From contig JAEBUN010000007.1 of the NCBI GenBank assembly GCA_023014365.1, positions 310,001 to 374,000 of the forward strand: a DNA stretch of 64,000 nucleotides, given 5' to 3'. The stretch comes from Lepiota brunneoincarnata. Its lineage: Eukaryota > Basidiomycota > Agaricomycetes > Agaricales > Agaricaceae. This document shows, piece after piece, positions 32,302-51,340 of the stretch. The notes beneath the pieces are model-generated. The model was not told where the DNA came from. It saw only the letters and a list, made by a program, of their open reading frames with translations, and did not search any database. Within the stretch, counting starts at the first letter, position 1. Each line of letters begins with the position of its first letter. Made by a program: the position numbers and the translations under genes.

Positions 32302-33414
32302 ATGTCCCTCAAAAGCTTCAAGTACCTCCTGCTCCTGGGGTTGGCCACGATTATCGCTGCGGCTCCCGTTCCACTGGTGTCCAGAGCTCTGCCCGCTGTC
32401 ATTTTAGCCTCGACGGCGAGAACATACCTCTCCGAGCGTCAGTATATACAACAATCCCTGTAACCCCAAAACATCATTATTAACCGTTTTGACAGTGGTC
32501 GTCGCCGTAGATTCCAACTCGCCAGCATATAACCGCGACCTTTTCAAGACCTGGGATATCAGTAGGCCCCACGTTTATCTTACTAAAAAAACACAACTAA
32601 TTAATCACCATCAACGATTCAACCTAGTCTCAGGCAACTGTGACACGAGAGAGAGTGAGCACCGTTTCCAAAAAGAAAAACACACCCCCGTCGTGATACT
32701 CAACTCAAGTCAGCCGTGCTCAAACGCGATGGGACCAACGTCGTCACTAGCACTGCTTGTGCGGCGACGTCTGGACATTGGGTCTCTCCTTATGATGGAG
32801 TAGCAACCAACTTGGCAAGCGATCTTGACATTGTAAGTCGGCTCATCGGTATTGGGCAGTTCCTAATAATAACAGTTGCATCAAAGGACCACCTTGTGCC
32901 CCTAAAGGAGGTGGGTAAACGATCTGATTATAGCACCAGCAACTCGGAACCCCGTTTGACTCTTCTTTAGGCATGGGTATCAGGAGCCAGGGATTGGACG
33001 GCTGCTCGAAGAGAAGCGTTTGCTAATGATCTTACTAGACCACAGCTCGTGGCGGTCACGGACAAGTAGGTGTTATGAACTCCCACCTGTGCTACTATTC
33101 TTACTCACGACTATCCAAAGTCTTAATCAGTCCAAAGGTATGAGAATATGCCCACGTTCATAGCCAAGAGCTTTGCTCAGTGATGTTTACTCTAAACTCT
33201 TCTAGGCGACAGAGGTCAGTCGAGCCTCTGGGCTATACCTATCATCCTAGTTTTAACTTGATTGCTATGTTCAGACATCGCCAATTGGGTCCCGCCCTTG
33301 AGCAGTTTCGTCTGTACATATGCGAGGGCTTGGGTTCAGGTGAAGCATTTCTACGGGCTCACCATTGACTCTGCAGAAAAGACTGCTCTTAGTAACATTC
33401 TTCGTGGTTGTTGA
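32302..33414 (+). CDS. Secreted HNH nuclease (DUF1524/GmrSD type)
   Basis: Nine exons in phase give 208 residues: 32302-32437, 32496-32561, 32634-32654, 32714-32832, 32887-32910, 32971-33065, 33121-33137, 33206-33214, 33275-33414. A signal peptide comes first (YLLLLGLATIIAAAP). The core has VLKRDGTNVV, then LDIDHLVPLKEAWVSGARDW with the catalytic His after the Asp, and AVTDNLNQSKGDRD, giving the Asn of the HNH fold, then NWVPPLSSFVCTYARAW. This family is found as secreted DNA-degrading enzymes in fungi. Exons of 9, 17, 21 and 24 nt are unusually small, and the fit of all phases supports the model. Confidence 0.87.
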
Positions 33415-33526
33415 GATAACGCAGAGGCGATAGCGGGGATTTACAACAATAGTCACGAATCGATCAGTATATATAAATACATTGAATTTGGCATGAGATA
33501 AGGCTACCGATAAGCCCGACCCGCTT

Positions 33527-35250
33527 CTAAGCGAGCTCAGCATTATCCGTCAGAATGGCATTCAATTCTTCTCTCTTCAGACAATTCTCGAGCTTGAAAC
33601 TCGCTGCGATCCTGTCTATCTCGACCTCGTCCTTTCCAACAAAGTGTTCTGCCCACTCCTTGACCAAGAATTCGCTGATCAAGATGTTCCTGGAGAGCCT
33701 CGTGACACGATCACTGAGTTTCCATACGGGTGCAGGGTATATGCTGCGGTACTTTTCCGGGATTTCCTGAATGATGTGATCGAGGAGAGGCTGGTAGACA
33801 TTTCGGACCGCTGTGTCGTCGGCACCCCAGGCATCGACGGCGAGACGATGCTTTTTGGCAAGGAACTTCTCGAAGAGCTTCATATAGGGAGTTTCAGTGG
33901 AGATGTATACCATCCCTTGGAAACCGATATCCTTATAAAGCCAGATAGACCAGCTGAGACGATCCTAATGGGACATGAGTCGTGTTGCGTATTCCATGGA
34001 TGAGAAGCTTTACCGCGTTGTAAATCTGGAGTTGGTCTTTGAGGACGTGGTAGCGAACGTGGTTAATGGCATTGGTGCTATCACCGTCAAACTGCCTGCG
34101 TGCATAGACTGGTCCCCATTCCCCGTTCCATACACAGAGCCCTCGTTCATCCAACCATTCGCGCTTTTTCTCGTAACTTCTCTTCAATCGCCGCTGTTGA
34201 TCCTCGCTGCCGGTGTATTGTTGGGGGGCACTCGGGAAGCCGAAAGTTGAATAGTCGTGGATGGAGTAGGCGGTATTGTCCCAGCTCTTGTGAGCATCGC
34301 CGAAGTGGGAGAAATCCGATGCGAAAGTGTTGCCGTCAAAGAAAATAATGTGATCAGGGTCCGCGGCTCGGATAGCGGCGTAAACTTCATCGTAGAACTT
34401 GACAACGCGTGTGTGTTTGGAGTCTGTAGGTTCGTTGAGCGGATTGTATCCTGCGATCCACTTGTTGCCTTTGTAGTGCTTCCCGAGCTCGCTCCATAAC
34501 CAAAGGGCACGATCTTGAAAGTCCCTGTGATTCCAGACTATGGCAAAGATGAGGTGATGCTAGTCAAATTAAACAAGAACCTACAGTTTGCTATATGACC
34601 ACCGTGATCGGAGTGCCAGTCGGTATTCTGGCCTCCAGGAGCAGTGTGGAGGTCGAGGATGGTGTAAATACCGTGGTTTGCACAGATGTTAATGACTCTG
34701 TCTAGGTGCTTGAACCCTGATTCCTTCAGAACACGGGGGTTCATATCATCTGAGAGATGCGTGAAAAGCTGTTATGATCGTATCCGAATCACTTCTTACC
34801 TTCAAAGTGATGATAGTTGAAGGGCAGCCGAATGCAGTTGAGCCCAAGGCTTTTGAAGAATTGCGCGTCAACGTCCTCGAAAAAGTACTCGAGGAACTAT
34901 GTTCAAGCATAAGGCAATAGGATCAGAATCCAACCGACAACACTTACTTTGTCAAAGAAGAGTTCAGATTTTTCCTTCCCAATGGCCTCTGTAAGGGCTT
35001 CGCGAATCTGAAATTCGCAGCCAGGGTAACCTATGGTCCTGATCAACTCGACAACATCCTAACATCTGTGAGACCTGCGCACCAGAGATGAAGTTCTCCA
35101 TGCTATGGAGGCAGAGTGGTTAGCAGTCTGCCTGCACCTCAGAACATCGGATACTCACTTCATCCATCCCCCAAGGCCAGCCCCTCGTAAAATCACTTCC
35201 TTGCCTTCCTCATCGACGATTTTCGTACCAGAGACTCGGAGCAAGGACAT
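33527..35250 (-). CDS. Glycoside hydrolase family 5 (glucanase/glucosidase type)
   Basis: Seven exons (35250-35159, 35102-35083, 35030-34948, 34896-34800, 34749-34585, 34537-34014, 33964-33527) give 472 residues. The N-terminus (VSGTKIVDEEGKEVILRG) and GLGGWM lack a signal peptide, so the enzyme is probably intracellular. The GH5 TIM barrel shows IRLPFNYHHF, TILDLHTAPGGQN, GYNPLNEPTD with the acid/base Glu, and WNGEWGPVY with the nucleophile Glu. A C-terminal extension of about 140 residues follows. Substrate is likely a beta-glucan, but this cannot be settled from sequence. It shares a 330-nt divergent promoter with the UCH gene and converges on the nuclease gene with 112 nt between stops. 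Confidence 0.88.
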
Positions 35251-35580
35251 GGGGAGTCGTCAAAGAGGCAAACTCCCTGGGATTGTCAACAACTTCAAAA
35301 GACACCGCTGAAGCTCCATGGCGCGGATAAACAGTGAACCTTTGTTCAGCTGAGCATACCCAGGGTCCGATGATTCGCCGACACAGGTCCCAAGGGGTAG
35401 AATCGCACCAAATTCTGGCTCCAGTCCCGCTGCTGCTCCTCTGCGCCAAGGAAATCAGCAATGAACGGGCCTAGCGTCCGGCGATGTCAGTGGGGTTAGT
35501 TTGGGCGACCATGGCAGGACACCGCCGCACGCATTGAGTTCTCCTGTTCGACCACATTCCCACGGGTAACCTTTCAGACA

Positions 35581-37238
35581 ATGCTTGGCCACGACGGACC
35601 AATAACCTCCCCGGAGATGGCTGAGGAACTCGGGAACGTCGAAGAGCCGTCGTTGGACCTGGTTGGGGGCCCTTTTGCAGTAATAGAATCTGATCCCGGT
35701 CGGTCAAACGTTGTGTATGAGGCCGACAGCGTTGACGTTTTTCTTCGTGTTTCAGGCGTCTTCTCCTCGCTCACGAGAGGTCTAGGAGTTAGACGAGCCG
35801 AGGTCGTCGAACTTTACGATATAGAGCCATGGGCAGTGGATCACCTAAACCCATACGGCCTGATATTCTGCTTCACCTGGCATAAAGATATACATCGTCC
35901 CACAGACTTTAACGACCCCGCAGCCGAGCAAGTATGGTTTGCAAATCAGCTCAGCGATGACGCGTGCGCTACTCATGCAATACTGAATGTCCTGTTTAAT
36001 TGCCCTGGGCTTGAGCTCGGCGAAGAATTGGGAAAATTTCGGAGAGAAACAGAAGACTTCTCCCCTGTCGTATGTCGCTCGTTGATGCTACGTCACTCGA
36101 GACCCACAGTACGCTTTGTGCTGTTCTGTTGTTTTAGATGCGAGGACTGGCAATAACAAACTCGCCTTTGCTTCGTCGAGTACATAACTCTTTGGCACGG
36201 TATGTCGCTCTGATAAGAAGATGACGTGCATATTCACCTCTTGATCCAAGACCATCAGACATTCGTGCCGCGCTGAATGTTGCGGCCATAAACACATTGA
36301 CTCCAAAAAAGCCTCGTGCTCAAAAAACCAAAGGAAAGCCGGGGCGACCGCCGGGGTCCCGCCGCGCAACGAAATCAGACAAATCGGTCAGGCAAAGCGA
36401 AAATTCTGATAATGAAGAAGAGAATCCGACGTTTCACTTCATCGGCTATGTTCCAGCGTTTGGCAAGGTATGGGAACTTGATGGGCTGAAGTCTGGCCCC
36501 CTCGAGGTCGGGGAATTGGCGTCCGAAACGACGACGGAGGGGTGGATGGATGTTGTCCGGCCCGCCCTGCGCCTGAAGATGGCGAAATACGGCGGATCGG
36601 GTTCTGAAGGTAGCGACATCCGCTTTAGTCTACTCGCTATCGTCCAGGATATGTATCTTAAGGGGATCGATGACCTTGAGTTCCTCAAGAGGGAAAAACA
36701 AGGTCTCGAGAAACGAATGGCTACTGGTTGGGAGGCAAAGGTGGGCTTTTTTTTTAGTTTTGCTTTTGCCCGGGGCTTGTCTGACTTTGATTCCTTGTAT
36801 ATGCAGGTTGACCCGGCGCTAAGTCAGGCTTCAGCGAATGTTTTCGACTATAAGGTTCCCGAAGATTATGTTCTTCCTCCTGGTTTTTCCAGCAGACGCA
36901 TGGAGCGGGATATCGAGATTATGGAAATGCCACAGGAAAAGCTAGTGTCCACCTGGAACACCGTTGTGGAAGATGCAACACCAGCGAAATTTACCCTTGA
37001 GGATGAAATTATGAAACGTATCCAATGTCATGTGGGTTTCGCAACCTGTGCGTTGAGCTCAGGCGGGCTTATCTGGCATCTACAGACCGAGCATGTTAAG
37101 CGCACATTTGATTACGAGCCGTTTGTTAAGGAATATGTCAGGAGGCTGCATGGTGAAGGGTTACTCTACCCACTCCTGAACCTGGACGACAATGGCAAAA
37201 AGGCCACTCCGCCGTCTCCAAAGAAGAAGCGGACTTAA
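35581..37238 (+). CDS. UCH-family deubiquitinase, UCH37/BAP1 type
   Basis: Exons 35581-35698, 35756-36066, 36138-36199, 36251-36740, 36807-37031 and 37086-37238 give 452 residues. An in-frame ATG at 35617 has a better start context and would remove 12. The catalytic core shows FAVIESDPGVFSSL, ELYDIEPWAVDHL, the oxyanion Gln and active Cys in NQLSDDACATHAIL, and the active His and Asp in FHFIGYVPAFGKVWELDGL. After it come a coiled segment and a ULD-like tail (TFDYEPFVKEYVRRL) ending in a Lys-rich stretch. UCH37 works in proteasome and INO80 complexes; BAP1 works with ASXL on histone H2A. The convergent neighbour encodes an ASXH protein, which favours the BAP1-like role. Confidence 0.88.
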
Positions 37239-37603
37239 CTTTCACGAGACCCTATTTGATAGGATTGCACGCCCCATGCCAGATAGGGTCCAGTTCGTCG
37301 TTTGTGCGATACCCTGGTATCCAGGTTTCAGCGATTCCGCGGCGGCCGATGTGGTTCTTGAACTTGTCCGACGGTAAATCCCAGTGGATCCACCGCCCAC
37401 TGCGACCCTTTGAGCCGGGCGCGAGTGCTCCCTGAGTTAACCAGAATGCACCGCGATCGGCGGTCTCTTGGCAAAAAGCGAACTTGCGGACGAAGTAAAA
37501 ACCTACCACTGTACGAAACAATGTAGAATTTAACTCATGTAATCGGCCGCGAATCTAATGCTATTAAAATGTTCAAACTCTGTAACAACTGGTAGAATCG
37601 GGC

Positions 37604-38943
37604 TCATTTTTCATAGAAGTGACTACCCCGAAGGTAGAACAGGGTGCCATGTGCTTGACGACCGCCCCTGTCGTCGGTGACATTATTCGGCGGACCGCCT
37701 TCCCTCCACCTCCAAACTGTGAAGCACTTCCAGGCGTTGCCATGGGGTCTTTGGACCTTTTTCACTTGTCCGTCGGTGTCCAAAATGAGGTTTTCCAGCA
37801 TTTGTGGAGTTGAGATTGTCACCGAGAGAACCTCTGATCCGGGAGCGTCGGGTGTCTGATAGGTGAGAGGGCGTGGTAGTGACTTTGTCGAACTTCGTGG
37901 TATTAGAACGGTCAGGGTGTGCGTGAGTGGATCGACTGATTGGATCTGCATGTGGAATGTAGCGATGAAAACTGACCGTCCAGCAGGAAGGAAAGGCATG
38001 CTCTTACGATTACGTCCTTTTCAACCACAATTCCAAGTATTGAGAAATTTCTCCTGTAGACTATGAGGTCACCAACACGTATCACGCCATCTCTGACCAA
38101 GTCGGAAAGTTTCAGGTCTGCAGAAGCACTGGGAGACAGGTCGTCAGTGTGGTTATTACCCTGCAATTATTTTGTTCATCATACCCCGCCTTCCCGTTGG
38201 CACCAAAAACTGGTACGGCTCCCGTATGTTCGGTTCCCGCAATAGATGGAGCAGTGGGGCGCGGATTTTCGTGCTCCCAAACCTCGTCTTTCCACGGAGC
38301 TGCCAAGGTTCCATCCTGAATACCGTCAAGATATTTCCTTAGCTTCTGGGCATGTGGGGCAGCGAGCCAACCACTAAATAGATGATCCTGAACGGTATGT
38401 GCGGCATCCAGAAAATGTGGGTCATTAAAAACGGTGGGGTTTAGTGTTCTCTCCGAAGAACAGGTAGTTATCTCATCTTGCGGTGGGAGATGGCCCAGAG
38501 AATCGTCACTGGGTTTGTAATCGGTGAATGCCGTAGGTGGCAACAGTGTTTCCAGCGCTCTTTGAGACTCGTTAGAGAGCAAGTCCCATGTGTTTGCGTT
38601 GAGTAGTTCCTATTGAACTTGATTGAGTTGATGCCGCCTTGTCCATGGCATTCTCCGATTCGTTGGCTGTTCGGCGACGAAAACGTACGGATATATCAAT
38701 CTTCGTCAGAATGCTTTTCGGATTTTCCAGGATATTGAGCAACTGAGTCTGAGGATTGGTAGACTCCTTTGGGGCCTTCCGTTTGGTTCCTCGTGGAGTT
38801 TCTGTGACAGTGTCAGGCAAGTTGATTGGATTTGCTGTCTGAACGACAGGTACTCTCTGTGGTTGTTTGATCAACCTCCGGGGCCTATCTGTCATGTCGA
38901 GGGGTGAATGAAAGGCTGTTAGTGGACTACTTTGAGACGACAT
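37604..38943 (-). CDS. ASXH/DEUBAD-domain protein (ASXL-like)
   Basis: Four exons (38943-38689, 38609-38217, 38160-38008, 37945-37604) give 380 residues. Residues of about 75-200 form an Asx-homology/DEUBAD domain: LLNANTWDLLSNESQRAL, LETLLPPTAF, then NPTVFNDPHFLDAAHTVQDH and LFSGWLAAPHAQKLRKY, which corresponds to the ASXL segment around its NEF-like motif. The C-terminal half (LSDLVRDGVIRVGDLIVY, RPHGNAWKCFTVWRW, GTLFYLRG) is a second conserved fungal region of unknown function. No PHD finger is seen. In animals this domain activates the BAP1 deubiquitinase. The start is only 88 nt from the stop of the FAD monooxygenase upstream on the same strand. Confidence 0.82.
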
Positions 38944-39031
38944 GCGCCCAGTGCCGTGGAAATATATTACATCATCATCGTTGATGCAGCCACAAAAAAA
39001 CAATCAAGGTAAGTACTTCCAAGGCCATCCG

Positions 39032-40739
39032 TCACAATAATGCCATCGCACGTTTTTGATCCTCCTGCACCGATGTTTTCCAAATCCAATTCCATCCATG
39101 AGCGATTTCCCCCGCGAGATTAACTAGGCGGGTGTCTTCGACTGGCCCGTTCTCCTCCACATCCTCCATACCAGGAGAGTTGAACTCGTAAAGGAGGCCC
39201 TGGCTCCTAGATGAAGTCAGGACGTAATTTCCCATTGGCTGTCGCACCGAGCTGTATATTCTCATCATCTGAGCGATACTGATGCCTTCTTGAACCCCCA
39301 GATTAACGACGGAAGCTAAAATGTATCCGTCCTGTTTACTTGGCGTGATGGGAAAGGCCGCTCGATGAAAAAGTATATGGGCCGCGCACCTCCATTGCTT
39401 GACCGGCACCACTTCCTAGATGTGGTGTCATCGCATGTGCCTGTGGACCATTGAAATCAGGTGAGAGAAACAAAATGAGCGGGTGTTTCAATTACAGCGT
39501 CCCCTAACAGTGCCACTCGTCCAGATGCATAGGCGGATAGGGGCTTCAAAGCTAAGATCGCCCAACGAACCGGCCTAGTGATACACTGGACGGGAAAGAA
39601 TGAATCAGCGACGCCTGAATGCCAGCCACGCCACTGATGGACAGGATACCTTGAGGAGCGCTGTGACTTCGTCCTCCCATCCAGCAAATTTGGCAAGGAC
39701 CTCCTCTCGGGATACCTCCTCTACAGCATCACCAGGAAAGGGTTCCCCCTCTCGATCAGGCTCGGAAAAAAAGGCTACCACGTTGATGAGGCGACCCATC
39801 GAAACGGGATAAACCACAATGTGCTTGCCGGTACGTGTTCACTCTCCACCCACCGACAGAAATATTGTTCTGCATACCTTGTTCTTCCCGCAGTACTGAT
39901 AAGCTGGTCAACATCTGTTAATGACCTACGAGAAAGGGGAAACGAACCATCATTTGTGTCATGATCGCCCGGTGGCCTGGTGATTGTTGCTCTAGGGACC
40001 TCTCTAGGGATTAAACCTCGGTACGCCGCCGTGCCGGTCCATATAGGTTCAATACAATTTTTCTCATTCGGGAATTTGGCTGTGAGGAACTCCTTGCGGA
40101 CAACGGACTTAACGCCATCAGCTCCTGCTACAAGGTCAAAATTGGCCGTTGTCCCGTCCTGAAATTCCAGGGTAACGGTGTTGTCATGCTCTTTGTATGC
40201 AACAACTCGACTGGAAAGGTGAATATGGGCGTTCTCTCCGAGTTTCTCGAGTAGTGCCTGATGTAAGTCTGCGCGATGAATCGACTTGCTACCACCTATG
40301 CCATCATTAATGAGTGCGGTTCACGAAAGACGAATTGGAATAGACCTGGGACTGTCAGATTCAGAAAGGGGATTCCTTCCTTCTGATCGCTCTTACGATA
40401 CTGGAACACCATATCCGCGTAGGGACCTTCCTTGCCCCTTGCAACGGAGCTGGAGAACGCTCGTTTTCCGACAGTATCTTGGCACCCGAGGACCCTCATG
40501 AGTTCCCAAGTCCGATACCATATTGTGAGGCCAGCGCCAATTTCGCCTAGTTCTGGCGCGGCTTCATAGATGTGTATCTCGAGGTTCTTCCCATGGTCTA
40601 GCTGGCAAGCAGAGGAGGCGAATGTTAATCCTCCTATACCAGCCCCGCTGTATGATTATTAGAACGTTTGACCGGATTATAGGCAGAAATGGTTTTGAAC
40701 CCACACAATCGCCACTCGTAATTTGGGCGTGTTGCTCAT
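39032..40739 (-). CDS. FAD-dependent monooxygenase, salicylate hydroxylase-like
   Basis: Eight exons (40739-40705, 40647-40332, 40284-39948, 39903-39878, 39823-39650, 39585-39496, 39440-39390, 39331-39032) give 442 residues. The start MSNTPKLRVAIVGAGIGGL is the Rossmann FAD-binding motif, split by the first intron. DLVAGADGVKSVVR is the class A DG motif. GRVALLGDAHAMTPHLGSG is the second FAD motif, also split by an intron. Class A flavoprotein hydroxylases use NAD(P)H and O2 to hydroxylate aromatic rings; the substrate cannot be read from sequence. The donors of the third intron (GTTCG) and second intron (GTCTTT) are weak, so those borders are less sure. Confidence 0.87.
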
Positions 40740-41743
40740 GTTCTCCCGACTAGGTGAGTAGCAGGTAGGCGATAAAGGAGGGTGCTGGGTCACAAGCTCG
40801 GCTCCTGTTGCCACGCCTGATGGACTAGCAGGATGGCCTGTGAGAGAGTGATGTAATTGATGGTTTTTCCGACCAATAGACTTATTTAAATAAGGAGATG
40901 GATGTTCCACCCGAATACTAAATGACCTCCAGACGTTCCACTGCTTCTGCGGACCGTCTTGTGAAATAACTATCCAAGACAGCTTGGGCACTAGACGATC
41001 AAAAGAATTGTGATCGCCCCCGGCATCGGCCGCCCCGCAAGGGTTTCCGCGCTCTTGTAGGCTCTTGTCAATGGTGCTTACATTTGTTGTTGTTTGGCAG
41101 AATCTCCGATTGAGCGGATCCAAGAAATGTCGGAACAAGTTCGAAGTCGTGTGTCAGTCAGTCAGTTAACAACAAGCACTGGGCGTCGAGCTAAACGGTT
41201 CCATCAAAGCGTCTAGGTTTCTTAAGGTCACTGCATCGGGGGCGGTACCTGAGGCCTTAGCCGTAGACCTAAGCTGATGGCTATGCGTTCCAGGGGGGGG
41301 GGTTTCGCCGCGCGAAAAAAATTCGCATTTGCACACAGAGAGTCCACCAAACACGGATTCTTGGCATGAGGATCGGGCCGGGCTATTTGCGGTCCCCCCC
41401 TTTGAACGTGCTTCTCGCCCTGATGTATTCATGGTTGTGTGTGGGGAGAATACCTAGTAAATATTTGCTAGTGGAGCACTGATCCCGATCCTTCTCGGAG
41501 TTCTTTTGCAGAACATCAACACAAGCGTTTGACATATAGATGCTAAGAATCGTTGATGTAATACAGCAAAAGAGGCCAAGTATGTTATTTGTGTCCCTAC
41601 TGCATGTCCCAGGCGAGAAAACTATCAGGTACACGAGAAAATGTCTTGGGAGTGGATAACTTAGGCTATATACTAAAACAAGGAATGAGTCCAAGTGAAT
41701 CAGCCATGATATAGGAATGTCCATGATGCAACAAATATCCCAA

Positions 41744-41774
<31 letters not shown>

Positions 41775-41834
41775 GTAACAATGAACAAAGACTGGAGGGT
41801 GGGGGGAGGGGGGATCCAGCGATAAGATCGGCGC
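40740..41834. other. Intergenic, no supported gene
   Basis: Upstream of the monooxygenase and downstream of the zinc-finger gene. ORFs here show no motif. It contains a GA microsatellite near the right end and G-runs near 41294-41301. Confidence 0.5.
41748..41774. repeat. GA dinucleotide microsatellite
   Basis: Uninterrupted alternation of G and A for 27 nt, about 60 nt past the stop of the zinc-finger gene. Confidence 0.95.
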
Positions 41835-43119
41835 TCAACTATTCACCCATCGAGTTCCTTGAGCGACAGGACACTTGTGGTTCCCAAGTGTCTTCTTAGT
41901 CGAAAAGAAGCGTCCACATTCATCGCACGAGAACTCGCACACCTTGCCGTGTTTTGCGACCTCATGTCTAAGCCGATCATGCTGTCGAGAAAACTTTTCG
42001 GAACAACCCAACGTGCAAGGGAATGATACCCGTGGTTTTGGTTTATGGGCTTCCATGTGTACTTTAAGGGTATACTGGCTCGTGAAACGCCGTGTGCATC
42101 CCAGGATCAGGCAAGGATACCGTCTTCTTGGGTTATTTTGGTCGTTATCGCTCTGATTGGGGGAAGAGTCGCGCGACCGTGCCGGACGGGCTTCGCATCC
42201 TTCTGCGCTTGCGGAGGATTGGGCCGGAGAAGGACATGATGGGACGAGAAGAGAGTGTTGATGCGGTTGCGGTAGTTGGTGCACCGGCATCTGGAGCCAT
42301 GGGGATGATGATGAAGTTGATGGGATGTCGTTCGGGAGCGAGGCGTTAAAATCAAAGTCAAAAACATTCGAAAATTCAGCTAATGATGGTGGTGGCGATA
42401 GAGCTAGGGGAGGGTTCATGGAGTAAGGAACGGTAGTGTATGAGTAGGGAAGAATGCTCACCACTGTCTTCTGTAGAGGCACTGACGACGGACATTGATG
42501 GGGAAGCAGGATGAGGCGGGTGGGTGGAAGGGGCATAGAACGAGGGGTTGACATCCGTTCCATCATATGACCATGTCAAGTAGTTATTTTCGTCTGAAAC
42601 AAAATAAGCAAGAGCCTGGTTGAGGCTTGAGGTAGGGGGGGACATACCCATTGGCACATAATGATTGTCGTAAGCTGGTGGGGATAGAGAGCTCAGACTA
42701 CCGAGGGGAGCTAGTAGGTTGTCAATAAAGCGCATTGTCATCGAACGTGAAAGGCAGTCACCATCGAAAGTCTCAAGTTCTGGGATTAGTGGGGTCGAGT
42801 CAAGCCACTGAGATAACAATGACCGGGACTCTGAAAGGGTTTTTCGAGTCAGTGTTGTGCACGAGAAGTCACTCATCGTCAGACACGTACCCTCATAAGA
42901 GACACCCAAGTTTATCGGCTCAGAATCAAGAGGGTAATCCGTCGGACTAGCATAGGACGGGAAGAGGGAGAAGACGCGTTGGTCGCGGTCGGATCCAAAG
43001 AACGAATCTTCAGACTTGATGTCTGGGACAGCTGTACAAAGTTAGTGTGATGGAATGGCTAAGTTAGATGAGCGCATACGGTAGTATGGTGGAAGTGGAG
43101 TCTTCAAGTTTTGTAGCAT
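41835..43119 (-). CDS. C2H2 zinc-finger transcription factor
   Basis: Five exons (43119-43080, 43031-42891, 42830-42648, 42593-42462, 42379-41835) give 346 residues in phase. The N-terminal 240 residues are Ser/Pro-rich with acidic patches (SEDSFFGSD, ELETFDGD), typical of a regulatory or activation region. At the C-terminus lie three zinc fingers: CLILGCTRRFTSQYTLKVH, then CTLGCSEKFSRQHDRLRH, then CDECGRFFSTKKTLGNHKC, the last of C2HC-like form. It is likely a nuclear DNA-binding regulator; targets are unknown. It stands alone, with 1.1 kb on one side and 3.8 kb on the other free of recognisable genes. Confidence 0.85.
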
Positions 43120-50785
<7,666 letters not shown>

Positions 50786-51340
50786 ACAAGACCGGACCCG
50801 ACTTTTTTCCCCTGTGTCCGTTCCCCCTTTTGCATATTCATAAATTATGCTTCCCTAATGTTATTTTTTTGCGTAACGTTTCTCGTTGGGAGAGCCGAAG
50901 TTTTATTATGAACCGCCTTTGAGCCAAACTTTCTGCTCTGCCTGTTCTGTAATTTTGAATCTCGAGGACTCGATAGTACATAGTAAAGCCTTCTTCGTAG
51001 TTCTGCAATTGTAATAGCACAAGTTTTTCTGTCAGAAGCTAGAGGCCCAGGTCCCGTCACGAGCGTGTTACCACGCGTGACGGACGCGTTAATGTGTCTT
51101 CTCTCACCTCTCGGAGTCATTTGCACAGCAAATATAGCGCCCTATCCTGCCGACTGAAACCCTGCGGGATAGCGATTCTGGAAAGATTGAGATACATCAA
51201 GCCCAGTCACACTGCTCAAATTCGCCGTTCCTTGTTGGGCATCTCATTTCTAGGCAACCCCCTTCCCTCTTGAAGGCCTAGCAGGTGTGCAAAGATTTTC
51301 CGTATTTTGCACCGACTAAGTAGCACTGCCAAGCTTCAAA
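50786..51340. other. Intergenic between demethylase and NBS1 genes
   Basis: Terminator of the demethylase and promoter of the next gene. No coding frame supported. Confidence 0.5.
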
